A DNA stretch of 64,000 bases from Cryobacterium levicorallinum (GCF_004402405.1 NZ_SOFE01000023.1:432297-496296), one strand, 5' to 3'; positions 19,574 through 30,505 are shown, counted from the first letter of the stretch. The notes: generated by a model not told the origin, from the sequence alone. Made by a program: numbers and translations.

Positions 19574-19589
19574 GCTGCCTGACGGCAGC
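19574..19589 (+). repeat. Small hairpin ahead of tal
   Basis: GCTGCC and GGCAGC form a 6-bp stem with a 4-nt loop, just before the tal ribosome binding site. It may tune tkt-to-tal expression. Confidence 0.35.
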
Positions 19590-19609
19590 ATTATTAGGAG
19601 ATTTTCACT

Positions 19610-20737
19610 ATGACCACGACTACCCCCCTCGCCCAGCTGTCCGCAGCCGGCGTCAGCATCTGGCTCGACGACCTGTCCCGTGAGCGCATCAACTCCGGCG
19701 GTCTGCAGGACCTGATCAAGAACAGCAACGTCGTTGGCGTCACCACCAACCCGACCATCTTCGCCGGAGCCCTCGCCAAGGGCGAGGCCTACACCGACCA
19801 GGTAGCAACCCTGGCCGCCGCCGGCACGAACGTCACCGAAGCCGTCTTCGCCATCACCACGGACGACGTTGCCGCCGCCTGCGACATCTTCCGCCCGGTC
19901 TACGACGCGACCCAGGGCCAGGACGGCCGCGTCTCGATCGAGGTCGAGCCGAGCCTCGCCCGCGACGCAGCCGGCACGGTCGCCGAAGCCCAGCAGCTCT
20001 GGAAGAAGGTCAACCGCCCCAACGCGATGATCAAGATTCCCGCGACGGTCGAAGGGCTCGAAGCCATCACAGCGACCATCGCCCTGGGTATCAGCGTCAA
20101 CGTCACCCTGATCTTCAGCCTCGAGCGTCACCGCCAGGTCATCAACGCCTACCTGGCTGGGCTCGAGCAGGCCAAGGCTGCCGGCATCGACCTCTCAACC
20201 ATTCACTCGGTTGCGTCGTTCTTCGTGTCGCGCGTCGACTCCGAGATCAACACCCGCCTCGAAGCCATCGGAACCCCCGAGGCTCTGGCTCTGAAGAGCA
20301 AGGCCGGCGTCGCCAACGCGCAGCTTGCTTACCAGGTCTACGAGCAGGCCTTCAGCAGTGAGCGTGCCCTCGGCCTGATCAAGGCCGGCGCCACCAAGCA
20401 GCGCCCGCTCTGGGCCTCGACCGGCGTCAAGGATGCCAGCCTGCCCGACACCCTGTACGTAACCGAACTGGTCGCCCCCGAGGTCGTCAACACCATGCCC
20501 GAGAAGACCATGAAGGCTGCGGCCGACCATGGCGTCATCCCGGCCGACTCGGTCACCGGCTCCTACGCCGCTGCCAACGCTGTGCTCGACGCACTGGGAG
20601 CGCAGGGCGTCTCGTACGATGACGTCACCCGACTGCTCGAAGAAGAAGGCCTCTCGAAGTTCGAGGTGTCCTGGAACGAACTGCTCGACACCGTGCAGAC
20701 GGCCCTCACCGCAGCGTCGACAACCGCGGCAGTCTAA
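19610..20737 (+). CDS. tal: Transaldolase
   Basis: Transfers a dihydroxyacetone unit from sedoheptulose-7-phosphate to glyceraldehyde-3-phosphate. It has 375 residues, of the longer actinobacterial type. The N-terminal motif [11 protein letters not shown] is at 41-51, and the Schiff-base lysine is K142 in [13 protein letters not shown] about 10 nt upstream supports the ATG at 19610. The stop TAA shares one base with the pgi ATG. Confidence 0.95.
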   Translation: MTTTTPLAQLSAAGVSIWLDDLSRERINSGGLQDLIKNSNVVGVTTNPTIFAGALAKGEAYTDQVATLAAAGTNVTEAVFAITTDDVAAACDIFRPVYDATQGQDGRVSIEVEPSLARDAAGTVAEAQQLWKKVNRPNAMIKIPATVEGLEAITATIALGISVNVTLIFSLERHRQVINAYLAGLEQAKAAGIDLSTIHSVASFFVSRVDSEINTRLEAIGTPEALALKSKAGVANAQLAYQVYEQAFSSERALGLIKAGATKQRPLWASTGVKDASLPDTLYVTELVAPEVVNTMPEKTMKAAADHGVIPADSVTGSYAAANAVLDALGAQGVSYDDVTRLLEEEGLSKFEVSWNELLDTVQTALTAASTTAAV

Positions 20738-22338
20738 TGAGCTTTCGCATCTCGGTGAGCGGCTTAGCTGCCGATGCTGTACGCGCCACCGTACCGACGC
20801 TGGTGACGGATCTCGTCGCCTCCGGCGTCACCGGCCTCAACCCGGCGCTGTGGGGGCCGGAGGCGGAAGCCGAGGCCGCACTGCGCCTCGGCTGGACCGA
20901 ATCCGTCGTGGTGTCCAGGCCGCTCGTGGCCGAGATTCTGGAGTTGCGGGCCACCCTGCAGGCGCGCGGCGTCACCCAGATCGCCCTCGCCGGCATGGGC
21001 GGATCGTCGCTCGCCCCCGAGGTCATCACTCGCACGGCTGGCGTGAACCTCACCGTTCTCGACGCGACCGACCCCGGCCAGGTGCTCGCTGCCCTGAACG
21101 ACAACCTCGTGGGCACCGCTCTCGTGGTGTCATCGAAGAGCGGCTCGACCGTCGAAACCGACAGCCAGCGCCGCGTGTTTGAGCGTGCGTTTCGTGCCAT
21201 TGGAATCGATCCAGCCGAACGTATTGTCGTGGTGACCGATCCAGGATCGCCACTCGAGGCATCCGCTCTCGCGGACGGTTATCGCGTCTTCAACGCCGAT
21301 CCCAACGTGGGCGGTCGCTACTCCGCACTGACCGCGTTCGGCCTCGTACCCTCGGGCCTGGCGGGCGTTGACATCGGTGCTCTTCTCGACGAAGCAGAGT
21401 CCATCTCCTTGGCTTTGGCCGTTGACTCCCCAGAGAACCCGGGGCTCGTGCTCGGAGCGGCGATCGCCGCGACCAGCCCGCGCCGCGACAAGCTCGCCAT
21501 CGTCTCGGACGGCACCCACATTGTGGGCTTCGCCGACTGGGTCGAACAGCTCATCGCCGAATCGACCGGCAAGCTCGGCACCGGCATCCTGCCGGTCGTG
21601 CTCGAACTCGATGCTCCGGAACTGACCGAAGCGCTTCCCGATGTGCAACTCGTGCGGGTCGTCGCTGACGCCGGCACCGAGTTGTTCAGCGAAACCGGCG
21701 ACGAGATCCGCGTCAGCGGAACCCTTGGTGCACAGTTTCTGGTTTGGGAATACGCGACCGTTGTCGCCGGGCGCCTGCTCGGTATCAACCCGTTCGACCA
21801 GCCAGACGTTGAATCCGCGAAGATCGCGACCCGCGGTCTGCTGGACGCCCGCCCCGCACCGGAACCCGCCGCGTTCATCGCTGACGGTATCGAAGTGCGC
21901 GGCACGCCACACGTCATCGGTGCCGCGAGCGACCTCGCTTCGGCCGTTGATGCACTACTCGAGGAGCTCGGCCCCGACGGCTATGTGGCCGTGCAGGCCT
22001 ACGTCGACCGGCTCGCACTGCCCGAGCTGGCCGAGGTTCGCAATAAGCTCGCCGCTCTCTCCAAGCGCCCGGTGACCTTCGGCTGGGGACCGCGTTTTCT
22101 GCACTCCACCGGTCAGTTCCACAAGGGTGGAACGGCAACGGCCGTCTTCCTGCAGATTCTGACCACACCGGCGGAGGACCTCGACATTCCTGAGCGTCCG
22201 TTCACCTTTGGTGAGCTCATTCAGGCACAGGCCAGCGGCGACGCGAGCGTGCTCGCTGAGCACGGCCGGCCCGTGCTGACACTGACGCTGACCCAGCCGA
22301 AGCAGAACATCAGCACGCTTTTTGACGCCTTAAGCTAA
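20737..22338 (+). CDS. pgi: Glucose-6-phosphate isomerase
   Basis: Interconverts glucose-6-phosphate and fructose-6-phosphate, linking glycolysis and the pentose phosphate pathway. It has 533 residues. GMGGSSLAPEV is near 85-95, the SIS phosphate site SSKSGSTVETD near 131, and the C-terminal active-site segment HSTGQFHKGG is present. Its start overlaps the tal stop by one base. A hairpin terminator follows. Confidence 0.92.
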   Translation: MSFRISVSGLAADAVRATVPTLVTDLVASGVTGLNPALWGPEAEAEAALRLGWTESVVVSRPLVAEILELRATLQARGVTQIALAGMGGSSLAPEVITRTAGVNLTVLDATDPGQVLAALNDNLVGTALVVSSKSGSTVETDSQRRVFERAFRAIGIDPAERIVVVTDPGSPLEASALADGYRVFNADPNVGGRYSALTAFGLVPSGLAGVDIGALLDEAESISLALAVDSPENPGLVLGAAIAATSPRRDKLAIVSDGTHIVGFADWVEQLIAESTGKLGTGILPVVLELDAPELTEALPDVQLVRVVADAGTELFSETGDEIRVSGTLGAQFLVWEYATVVAGRLLGINPFDQPDVESAKIATRGLLDARPAPEPAAFIADGIEVRGTPHVIGAASDLASAVDALLEELGPDGYVAVQAYVDRLALPELAEVRNKLAALSKRPVTFGWGPRFLHSTGQFHKGGTATAVFLQILTTPAEDLDIPERPFTFGELIQAQASGDASVLAEHGRPVLTLTLTQPKQNISTLFDALS

Positions 22339-22344
22339 CCAATC

Positions 22345-22378
22345 GGGGTCCTCTCGGCCAGCGGCCGCGAGGAACCCC
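22345..22378 (+). terminator. Hairpin after pgi
   Basis: A long imperfect stem (GGGGTCCTC...CGGCC pairing with GGCCG...GAGGAACCCC, one bulge and one mismatch) starts 6 nt after the pgi stop. A run of eight T lies about 20 nt further on. It may split the run into tkt-tal-pgi and zwf-opcA-pgl units. Confidence 0.6.
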
Positions 22379-22448
22379 ACCCGCTTGCGCATCACCCGAT
22401 TTTTTTTCGTGTCCTCAATTTTCTGCACTGTCCCGTCAAAGGAGCTGC

Positions 22449-23990
22449 ATGTCCCCGGTGGAAATTACCCCGGAGTTTAATCCGCTCAGGTCGCCGTCCG
22501 ACTATCGTCTGAATCGAATCGCCGGGCCGTCCAGCCTCGTGATCTTCGGCGTCACCGGTGACCTCGCGCGCAAGAAACTCATGCCCGCGGTCTATGACCT
22601 CGCCAACCGGGGGCTGCTGCCGCCCGGCTTTGCCCTGGTGGGCTTCGCCCGCCGCGACTGGGACAACGAGGACTTCATGCAGGTTGTGCATGACGCCGTC
22701 AAGGAACACGCTCGCACCGACTTTCACGAAGATGTCTGGGCGCAGCTAGCCGAAGGCATCCGTTTCGTTTCGGGCACCTTTGACGATGACGAGGCGTTCG
22801 CTCGATTGACGCAAACCATTGACGAGCTGGACCGAGAACGCGGAACGATGGGCAACCATGCGTTCTACCTCGCCATTCCGCCAAAGGCGTTCCCCCTCGT
22901 CACCGAGCAGTTGCGCCGTTCCGGCCTGGCCGAGCAGAAGAACGGCCAGTGGCGACGTGTCGTCATCGAGAAACCGTTCGGGAGCGACCTGACAACGGCC
23001 CGTGAGCTCAACGATGTCGTCGAGTCGGTCTTTCCACCCGACTCCGTCTTTCGCATCGACCACTACCTCGGCAAAGAGACGGTGCAGAATATTCTGGCGC
23101 TGCGATTCGCCAACGAGATGTTCGAACCGCTGTGGAACGCCAACCACGTCGAGCACGTGCAGATCACCATGGCCGAAGACATCGGTGTCGGAGGTCGTGC
23201 CGGATACTACGACGGTATCGGCGCGGCTCGCGACGTGATTCAGAACCACCTACTGCAGCTGCTCGCGCTCACCGCCATGGAAGAGCCGATCTCCTTCGAC
23301 GCCGCCGACCTGCGCGCGGAGAAAGAAAAGGTGCTCGCCTCGGTGCGGCTCCCCGCCGACCTCGGCCTCGGCACCGCCCGCGGGCAGTACGCCGGCGGCT
23401 GGCAGGGCGGCGAAAAGGTCGTCGGTTTTCTCGAAGAAGACGGGATGAACCCGGACTCGGTCACCGAAACCTATGCTGCCATGCGTTTGACGATCGACAC
23501 CCGACGTTGGGCTGGCGTTCCGTTCTATCTGCGCGCCGGCAAGCGCCTCGGGCGTCGCGTGACCGAAATTGCCGTGGTCTTCAAGCGGGCCCCCCAATAC
23601 CTGTTCGCGCCCGGCCAGACGGCCGAACTCGGACACAATGCCCTCGTGATTCGCGTGCAGCCGGACGAAGGGGTCACCATTCGGTTCGGCTCGAAGGTTC
23701 CGGGAGTGGTCATGCAGGTTCGCGACGTGACCATGGACTTCGGCTACGGGCATGCCTTCACCGAGGCCAGCCCTGAGGCCTACGAGCGACTCATCCTTGA
23801 CGTCCTCCTGGGCGACCCACCGTTGTTCCCCCGCCATGAAGAGGTCGAGCTGTCCTGGAAGATTCTGGACCCGGTGGAAGAATACTGGGCCACCCAGGGC
23901 CAGCCGGAACAATACCGCCCCGGCACCTGGGGCCCCACATCCGCTGACGACCTATTGGCCCGCGACGGCCGCACCTGGAGGCGACCATGA
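22449..23990 (+). CDS. zwf: Glucose-6-phosphate 1-dehydrogenase
   Basis: First enzyme of the oxidative pentose phosphate pathway, making 6-phosphogluconolactone and NADPH. It has 513 residues. The coenzyme motif GVTGDLARKK is at 34-43, EKPFG at 174-178, and the active-site signature RIDHYLGKE at 202-210. AGGAG 5 nt before the ATG supports the start. Its stop overlaps opcA by 4 nt (ATGA). Confidence 0.96.
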   Translation: MSPVEITPEFNPLRSPSDYRLNRIAGPSSLVIFGVTGDLARKKLMPAVYDLANRGLLPPGFALVGFARRDWDNEDFMQVVHDAVKEHARTDFHEDVWAQLAEGIRFVSGTFDDDEAFARLTQTIDELDRERGTMGNHAFYLAIPPKAFPLVTEQLRRSGLAEQKNGQWRRVVIEKPFGSDLTTARELNDVVESVFPPDSVFRIDHYLGKETVQNILALRFANEMFEPLWNANHVEHVQITMAEDIGVGGRAGYYDGIGAARDVIQNHLLQLLALTAMEEPISFDAADLRAEKEKVLASVRLPADLGLGTARGQYAGGWQGGEKVVGFLEEDGMNPDSVTETYAAMRLTIDTRRWAGVPFYLRAGKRLGRRVTEIAVVFKRAPQYLFAPGQTAELGHNALVIRVQPDEGVTIRFGSKVPGVVMQVRDVTMDFGYGHAFTEASPEAYERLILDVLLGDPPLFPRHEEVELSWKILDPVEEYWATQGQPEQYRPGTWGPTSADDLLARDGRTWRRP

Positions 23991-24943
23991 TCGTCGATCT
24001 GCCCAACACGACCACCGCGAAGATCTCCAAGGCGCTCGTGCGCATCCGCGAGGAGGGTGGCGCGGTCGCCCTCGGGCGAGTACTGACGCTGATCATCGCC
24101 TCCACCCTCGGACACGAAGAGGAAGCCATTGAAGCCGCCAACGATGCCTCGCGGGAACACCCCATGCGAGTCATCGTCGTGTCGACCCAGGACAACGATG
24201 AAACGGATGCGACTGCTCGCGTCGATGCGGAAATTCGCGTCGGCGGGGATGCCGGCGCGAGCGAGGTCATCGTTCTGCGCGTCTACGGTGATGCCGCGAA
24301 CGATCCGGAAAGCCTGGTCACCGGCCTGCTCTTGTCGGATGCTCCCGTCGTCGCCTGGTGGCCGGGCACCGCGCCAGCCGTTCCCGGCGACTCGCCACTC
24401 GGCCGCATCGCCTATCGCCGGATCACGGATTCCTCTGCCCAGCCGGACCCGCAAGCGGCACTGCACCAGCTGTGCGGCAGTTATCGTCCCGGCGACACCG
24501 ACTTCGCCTGGACCCGACTGACGCTCTGGCGGGCCCAGTTGGCGGCCGTTCTGGACCAGCCACCCTATGAGCCGATCATCGGCATCCAGGTGACCGGCGC
24601 CGCAGCCTCGCCCTCGACTGCGCTGCTCGCTGCCTGGTTGCAGATGCAGCTGCAGGTGCCCGTGGACTGCGTACTGACGACGGGCCCCCTGGCCAATGGT
24701 GTGAACGGTGTACATCTGACGCGCGCGTCCGGGACCATTTCCCTCGAACGCGAGATTCCCGATATTGCCACCCTCACCCAGCCGGGCCAGCCGATGCAGG
24801 ACCTGACGCTCAAGCGCCGCAGCCTGCGCGATTGCCTGGCCGATGAACTGCGCCGACTCGATCCCGATGAGCTGTATGGTGAGGTGATCACGCGCGGCCT
24901 GCCGCAACTCGATGACGTGGTGGCACAAAGAACCGGAGCGTGA
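23987..24943 (+). CDS. opcA: Glucose-6-phosphate dehydrogenase assembly protein OpcA
   Basis: Actinobacterial (and cyanobacterial) partner protein needed for full glucose-6-phosphate dehydrogenase activity, 318 residues, soluble. The family segment SDAPVVAWWPG and the C-terminal RRSLRDCLADELRRL are visible. It overlaps zwf and pgl by 4 nt each, so the three products are translationally coupled. Confidence 0.92.
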   Translation: MIVDLPNTTTAKISKALVRIREEGGAVALGRVLTLIIASTLGHEEEAIEAANDASREHPMRVIVVSTQDNDETDATARVDAEIRVGGDAGASEVIVLRVYGDAANDPESLVTGLLLSDAPVVAWWPGTAPAVPGDSPLGRIAYRRITDSSAQPDPQAALHQLCGSYRPGDTDFAWTRLTLWRAQLAAVLDQPPYEPIIGIQVTGAAASPSTALLAAWLQMQLQVPVDCVLTTGPLANGVNGVHLTRASGTISLEREIPDIATLTQPGQPMQDLTLKRRSLRDCLADELRRLDPDELYGEVITRGLPQLDDVVAQRTGA

Positions 24944-25731
24944 CCGTGACCAATGAACGACGCGTGCTGCTGCACCAGAACAAGCAAGCGCTGGCCGGGT
25001 CGGTCGCTGCACGCTTTCTGACCAACATGGTTGACGTCCTACACGAACAGGACGAGGCCAACGTCGTGCTCACCGGCGGTTCCGTGGGCATCGCCGTTCT
25101 GGCCGCCATCAACGAGTCGGCCGCCCGGGACACCATCGACTGGTCCCGGGTGAATTTTTGGTGGGGCGATGATCGTTGGCTTCCCCGCGCCGATCCGGAA
25201 CGTAACGAGTTGCAGGCGCGCGAAGCACTTTTGGACCACATCTCGGTCCCTGCGGAAAATATTCACGCTTTCGGAGCGTCCGACGACGACGTCGAAGCGG
25301 GGACGGATGCCCTCGACGCTGCGTCCGCCCACTATGCGGCGGAGTTGTTGGCTCGAGCCCCCGAGGGATCCCAGTACCCTCGTTTTGACGTCACGTTTCT
25401 CGGAGTCGGACCCGATGGCCATATCGCGTCGCTCTTCCCTCACCGATCGGGTATCCGCGAGCGTGAAGCCAGCGTCATCGCTGTGCGTGACTCCCCCAAA
25501 CCCCCGGCCGACCGGCTGTCCCTGACTCGGCCCGTGATCAACTCGTCGGATCGCGTCTGGCTGGTGCTGGCCGGATCTGACAAGGCATCGGCGCTCGGAC
25601 TGGCTCTCGCTGGAGCCAGCCGCGACGAGGTACCCGCTGCCGGGATCAAGGGCCGCTACCACACCGTGTTCTTCGTGGACAACGACGCAGCAGCCCAAGT
25701 GCCGGAAAGCCTGATCGCGGCTGCCTACTAG
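24940..25731 (+). CDS. pgl: 6-phosphogluconolactonase
   Basis: Hydrolyses 6-phosphogluconolactone made by Zwf. It has 263 residues of the SugarP isomerase/DevB family, with LTGGSVGIAVLAAI (about 45-58), the segment VNFWWGDDRWLP and GVGPDGHIASLFPH. The GTG at 24940 overlaps the opcA stop (GTGA). It is the last gene before a bidirectional terminator. Confidence 0.92.
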   Translation: MTVTNERRVLLHQNKQALAGSVAARFLTNMVDVLHEQDEANVVLTGGSVGIAVLAAINESAARDTIDWSRVNFWWGDDRWLPRADPERNELQAREALLDHISVPAENIHAFGASDDDVEAGTDALDAASAHYAAELLARAPEGSQYPRFDVTFLGVGPDGHIASLFPHRSGIREREASVIAVRDSPKPPADRLSLTRPVINSSDRVWLVLAGSDKASALGLALAGASRDEVPAAGIKGRYHTVFFVDNDAAAQVPESLIAAAY

Positions 25732-25785
25732 GCTTTCCGAGGGCATCCGCTGAATTGGATTCCCTAATCAGGCGTGAAAAACAAC

Positions 25786-25823
25786 AAAGGGCCGGCTCTC
25801 GATTTCTCGAGAGCCGGCCCTTT
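25786..25823. terminator. Bidirectional terminator between pgl and rbpA
   Basis: A near-perfect 17-bp stem (AAAGGGCCGGCTCTCGA with its complement) carries A residues on the left arm and T residues on the right arm. It serves the convergent pgl (plus) and rbpA (minus) genes. Confidence 0.85.
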
Positions 25824-25835
25824 GGGTGGTGCAGA

Positions 25836-26204
25836 TCAGTTCGTAGGCGACAGCTTGCCCCGACGAACGCGCAACTGGTTGAGTGCTTCTTCAAGGAGCG
25901 ACTCGGCCTCTTCTTCGGTACGACGCTCCTTGACATAGGCCAAGTGGGTCTTGTAGGGCTCGAGTTTCACGACCGACGGAGGATTCTCCTTGTCCCGGCC
26001 AGCGGGAAGCCCCGACGACGGGCAATCAATGGTCACCGGGATCTCTTCATCGGGCAGGCTCGCAGCAAAGTACCGTACCGTCTCATTGCCCAAAGCATCC
26101 CAGTATGAGACCTTGATGCGGTCCGCGTGAAAACCGCGGTCCTGCTCGCCCATGGGCCCCGCGCCTACACGAGAGCCACGAATTGCGCTTCCGCCTGATG
26201 CCAT
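25836..26204 (-). CDS. rbpA: RNA polymerase-binding protein RbpA
   Basis: Actinobacteria-specific transcription factor that binds the principal sigma factor and RNA polymerase and stabilises the open complex. It has 122 residues. The N-terminal basic segment SAIRGSRVGAGPMGEQDRG, a short core domain with YFAASLPDEEIP, and the sigma-interaction C-terminus KTHLAYVKERRTEEEAE match the family. The usual zinc-ligand pattern is incomplete: only one cysteine (in TIDCPSSG) is seen. GGAGGAAC lies upstream of the ATG at 26204. Confidence 0.92.
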   Translation of the reverse strand: MASGGSAIRGSRVGAGPMGEQDRGFHADRIKVSYWDALGNETVRYFAASLPDEEIPVTIDCPSSGLPAGRDKENPPSVVKLEPYKTHLAYVKERRTEEEAESLLEEALNQLRVRRGKLSPTN

Positions 26205-26347
26205 CTTGTTCCTCCGTTGACTCGTGCAGTCGTGCGCTGCAGGTTCGAGCTGTGATTGGTGCTACTGCTGTAGACAATGTGCCTTGAAAGCCTGTGCACG
26301 ACAAAGTGCACCGGAAACCTCAGGGTAACTCCGCACTGGTCGAAAAG
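26205..26347. other. Intergenic between secG and rbpA
   Basis: The 143 nt should hold the rbpA promoter. On the minus strand TTGTCT occurs but no convincing -10 at standard distance, and I see no sigma-R type GGAAT/GTT pair. Confidence 0.3.
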
Positions 26348-26599
26348 TTAAGCTCCTGTGTCAAACTTCGTGATCAATCCGAGAACGACGATGCAGGAGA
26401 TCCAGAGCAGGCCCAGAATGATCGTGATCCGGTTGAGGTTTCGCTCGGCCACCCCCGACGCTCCCAGGTTGGAAGTCACACCGCCGCCGAACATGTCGGA
26501 AAGCCCACCACCCCGCCCCTTGTGCAACAAAATGAGCATGGTGAGCAGGAGGCTCGTAATACCGACGAGCACCTGCATGACGACCTGGAGAATCTCCAC
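26348..26599 (-). CDS. secG: Preprotein translocase subunit SecG
   Basis: Small membrane subunit of the SecYEG channel, 83 residues. There are two hydrophobic helices (about 4-24 and 58-78) separated by the typical glycine-rich loop LLHKGRGGGLSDMFGGG. The GTG start at 26599 has GAAAGG upstream. It is in the usual position next to tpiA. Confidence 0.93.
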   Translation of the reverse strand: MEILQVVMQVLVGITSLLLTMLILLHKGRGGGLSDMFGGGVTSNLGASGVAERNLNRITIILGLLWISCIVVLGLITKFDTGA

Positions 26600-26732
26600 A
26601 CGAAACCTTTCACAAACACGGTGGACGCAACTCTGGCGCCCAGACCATCGTAATTATACCCTTCAGCCCACAAGCGAGGCGGTTGCCACACGGGCAACCC
26701 CCTCGCTCACGACTGGGAGGGTGCGCGTCGGT

Positions 26733-27533
26733 TTAGAGACCGACGTGCTTTTGATAGCGGATGATGCTGGAGAACTCTGGAATATCCAGGCTCGCACCGC
26801 CGACCAGGGCACCGTCAACATTGGGTTCGCGCATGAACGCGGCGATGTTGCCGCTTTTGACCGAACCGCCATAGAGGATGCGCGTCTTGTCGGCGACGTC
26901 CTGCCCAAGCAGTTCGGTGAGAACGCCGCGTAGGGCTGCGGCGACCTGTTCGGCCTGTTCAGGCGTTGCCGCCTGTCCGGACCCAATGGCCCAAACCGGT
27001 TCGTACGCGACGACGATATCGGCGGCGTTGGTGACGCCGGCGAGGGCGGCACGCAGCTGAGCGACGGGAACGGCGCTTGGACCGTGAACGGCGAGGTCTT
27101 CAGCACTTTCGCCCACGCAGATCAGCGGCACGAGATTGTGCTTCAAGGCTGCGGTCACCTTCGCGGCGACCTGCTCATCGGACTCATTGTGCAGGGTACG
27201 GCGTTCGGAGTGCCCGATGATGACGTACTGGCACTCCAGCTGAGCCAGGAACGCCCCGGAGATCTCGCCGGTGTAGGCTCCGGATTCCTGCGCCGAGACA
27301 TCCTGCGCACCAAAGGCGAGCGGCAGCTTGTCGGCCGAAACCAGGGTCTGCACGCTGCGCAGGTCGGTGAACGGCGGAAAGACTGCCACCTCCACGGCGG
27401 CGAAATCATGATTGGCGTCCTTGAGATTCCAGGCGAGCTTCTGCACAAAGGCGATGGCCTGGAGGTGGTCCAGGTTCATCTTCCAGTTGCCCGCGATCAG
27501 CGGTGTACGCCGAGGGTTAATGTTCACTGCCAT
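26733..27533 (-). CDS. tpiA: Triosephosphate isomerase
   Basis: TIM-barrel glycolytic enzyme, 266 residues. Catalytic residues are K18 (GNWKMN), H108 (IGHSERR) and E178 (AYEPVWAIGSG). The ATG at 27533 has GGAGG 7 nt upstream, on the pgk coding sequence, and overlaps pgk by 10 nt. A GTG at 27527 is also possible but is worse placed. Confidence 0.95.
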   Translation of the reverse strand: MAVNINPRRTPLIAGNWKMNLDHLQAIAFVQKLAWNLKDANHDFAAVEVAVFPPFTDLRSVQTLVSADKLPLAFGAQDVSAQESGAYTGEISGAFLAQLECQYVIIGHSERRTLHNESDEQVAAKVTAALKHNLVPLICVGESAEDLAVHGPSAVPVAQLRAALAGVTNAADIVVAYEPVWAIGSGQAATPEQAEQVAAALRGVLTELLGQDVADKTRILYGGSVKSGNIAAFMREPNVDGALVGGASLDIPEFSSIIRYQKHVGL

Positions 27534-28738
27534 CCGAGGACCTCCAGTCCTGGCAGGCGCTTACCTTCGAGGAACTCGAGGCTGGCACCGCCGCCGGTAG
27601 AAATATGACCAAATTGGTCGTCGTTGAAACCGAGAATACGCACGGCCGCGGCGGAATCGCCACCGCCGACCACGCTGAGGCCGGTAACCTCGGTGAGTGC
27701 GGCGGCCACGGTACGGGTGCCCTCCGCGAACGGTGCGAGTTCAAAAACGCCCATCGGGCCATTCCAGAACACCGTGTTCGATGCCCGAATTATTTCGGCA
27801 AACGCCAGAGCGGTGTCTGGTCCGATGTCGAGGCCGAGTCCGGCTGCGCCGAACGGGGTGTTCTCGATACCGTCGGCCGGTGTGATGACGTGTTCGGCAT
27901 CTGCACCGAATTTCGAGGCGACAACGACATCGGTCGGAAGCACGATTTTGACGCCAAGGCGATCCGCCTCGGCCAGGTAACCGCGAACCGTGTCGATCTG
28001 ATCGCTTTCGAGCAGGCTCGCGCCGACCTGGTGCCCCTGCGCGGCCAGGAACGTGAACAGCATTCCGCCGCCAATCAGCAGCGAATTCACGCGCGGCAAC
28101 AGGTGACCGATGACGCCGAGCTTGTCGCTCACCTTGGACCCGCCGAGGATGACCGTGTACGGCGCCTCTGGCTTTTCGGTGAGGCGATCAAGCACGTCGA
28201 GTTCGGCAGCGATGAGCAGTCCGGCAGCGCTCGGAAGGAGCGAGGCGAGATCGTACACGCTGGCCTGCTTGCGGTGGACAACGCCGAAGCCATCCGAAAC
28301 GAGCGCGTCGCCGAACAGCGCGAGCTGCTGGGCGAACGCGAGGCGATCGGCATCCGTTTTGCTGGTTTCTCCAGCGTTGAAGCGCAGGTTTTCCAGGACG
28401 ACGATTTCACCGTTCTGCAGCGCTGCCACGGCCTCGGTGGCCGAGGCGCCGACGGTGTCGGTGGCGAAGGCCACCGGAAGGGCCACCAGTTCGCTCAGGC
28501 GAGCAGCGACCGGCTTCAGGCTGTACTGGGGATCAACAGCCCCGTCGGGACGCCCCAGGTGAGAAACAATCACTACGCGGGCGCCCTGAGCGACGAGGGC
28601 GTTGAGGGTGGGCAGTGACGCCCGCACTCGTCCATCATCGGTGATCTGCCCGTTTTTCAACGGAACATTCAGGTCGAAGCGGACAATAACCCGCTTGCCG
28701 GCGAGGGAACCAAGCGAGTCAATCGTGCGTAACGTCAC
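27524..28738 (-). CDS. pgk: Phosphoglycerate kinase
   Basis: Substrate-level ATP-forming step of glycolysis, 404 residues. The N-terminal signature VIVRFDLNVPLKNG, VSHLGRPDGAV, the hinge region SKVSDKLGVIGHLL and the C-terminal GGGDSAAAV are visible. It starts with GTG 9 nt after the gap stop, without a clear ribosome binding site, so translation probably depends on gap. It overlaps tpiA. Confidence 0.95.
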   Translation of the reverse strand: MTLRTIDSLGSLAGKRVIVRFDLNVPLKNGQITDDGRVRASLPTLNALVAQGARVVIVSHLGRPDGAVDPQYSLKPVAARLSELVALPVAFATDTVGASATEAVAALQNGEIVVLENLRFNAGETSKTDADRLAFAQQLALFGDALVSDGFGVVHRKQASVYDLASLLPSAAGLLIAAELDVLDRLTEKPEAPYTVILGGSKVSDKLGVIGHLLPRVNSLLIGGGMLFTFLAAQGHQVGASLLESDQIDTVRGYLAEADRLGVKIVLPTDVVVASKFGADAEHVITPADGIENTPFGAAGLGLDIGPDTALAFAEIIRASNTVFWNGPMGVFELAPFAEGTRTVAAALTEVTGLSVVGGGDSAAAVRILGFNDDQFGHISTGGGASLEFLEGKRLPGLEVLGWQ

Positions 28739-28747
28739 CGGGGGCCG

Positions 28748-29767
<1,020 letters not shown>

Positions 29768-29831
29768 TTAGAAAAGGGCGCCGACTGGCGCGATGAAAAG
29801 TGATGCACTACTGGGTACGGGAGGAAAACAG

Positions 29832-29873
29832 CGGTGCCCCGCCCGCGCACCGAAATGCTGGGGTGGGGCACCG
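29832..29873 (-). terminator. Terminator of sodA
   Basis: A 9-bp GC-rich stem CGGTGCCCC / GGGGCACCG begins 6 nt after the sodA stop and is followed on the minus strand by TTTT (29825-29828). Confidence 0.75.
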
Positions 29874-29878
29874 GCAGG

Positions 29879-30505
29879 CTATGAGAGTAGCAGCAGGCCG
29901 TTGGTCTTCTCGCGTGCGACGGTGAAACGCTCCTGAACGTTCGCCCAGTTGGCGATGTTCCAGAACGCCTTGACGTAGTCAGCGCGCACGTTGCGGTAGT
30001 CGAGGTAGTAGGCGTGCTCCCAGACATCGAGCATGAGAACCGGAACGGTACCAGCAGCGAAGTTGGACTGCTGGTCGAAGAACTGCTGGATGATCAGGCG
30101 CTGGCCAATGGAGTCCCAAGCTAGAACTGCCCAGCCGGAACCCTGCACGCCCAGGGCAGCGGCGGTGAAGTGCGCCTGGAACTTATCGAAGGAACCGAAG
30201 TTGTCATCGATCGCGGCGGCGAGTTCGCCGACAGGCTTGTCTCCACCGTTCGGGGAGAGATTGGTCCAGAAGATGGAGTGGTTGACGTGGCCGCCGAGGT
30301 TGAAGGCGAGGTCCTTCTGCAGCTTGTTCACGTTGGCGAGGCTGCCGCTGTCGCGGGCCTCGGCGAGCTGGGCCAGCGCGGTGTTCGCGCCGGTAACATA
30401 CGCCTGGTGGTGCTTGCCATGGTGGAGTTCCATGATGGCACCGCTGATGCTGGGCTCGAGAGCCGAGTAGTCATAGTCAAGGGTGGGCAGGATATATTCA
30501 GCCAT
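29879..30505 (-). CDS. sodA: Superoxide dismutase (Mn/Fe family)
   Basis: Detoxifies superoxide, 208 residues, cytoplasmic or secreted without a visible signal. Metal ligands are H28, H76, D160 and H164 (the last two in [12 protein letters not shown]). Whether it uses Mn or Fe cannot be settled by eye. A strong ribosome binding site AAGGAGAT precedes the ATG. A weak promoter (TTCTGT, 18 nt, TACACT on the minus strand) lies about 60 nt upstream. Confidence 0.94.
   Translation of the reverse strand: MAEYILPTLDYDYSALEPSISGAIMELHHGKHHQAYVTGANTALAQLAEARDSGSLANVNKLQKDLAFNLGGHVNHSIFWTNLSPNGGDKPVGELAAAIDDNFGSFDKFQAHFTAAALGVQGSGWAVLAWDSIGQRLIIQQFFDQQSNFAAGTVPVLMLDVWEHAYYLDYRNVRADYVKAFWNIANWANVQERFTVAREKTNGLLLLS

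Noticed and set aside
26205-26347. Sigma-R type promoter for rbpA
   Set aside because: No GGAAT-N18-GTT pattern is found on the minus strand.
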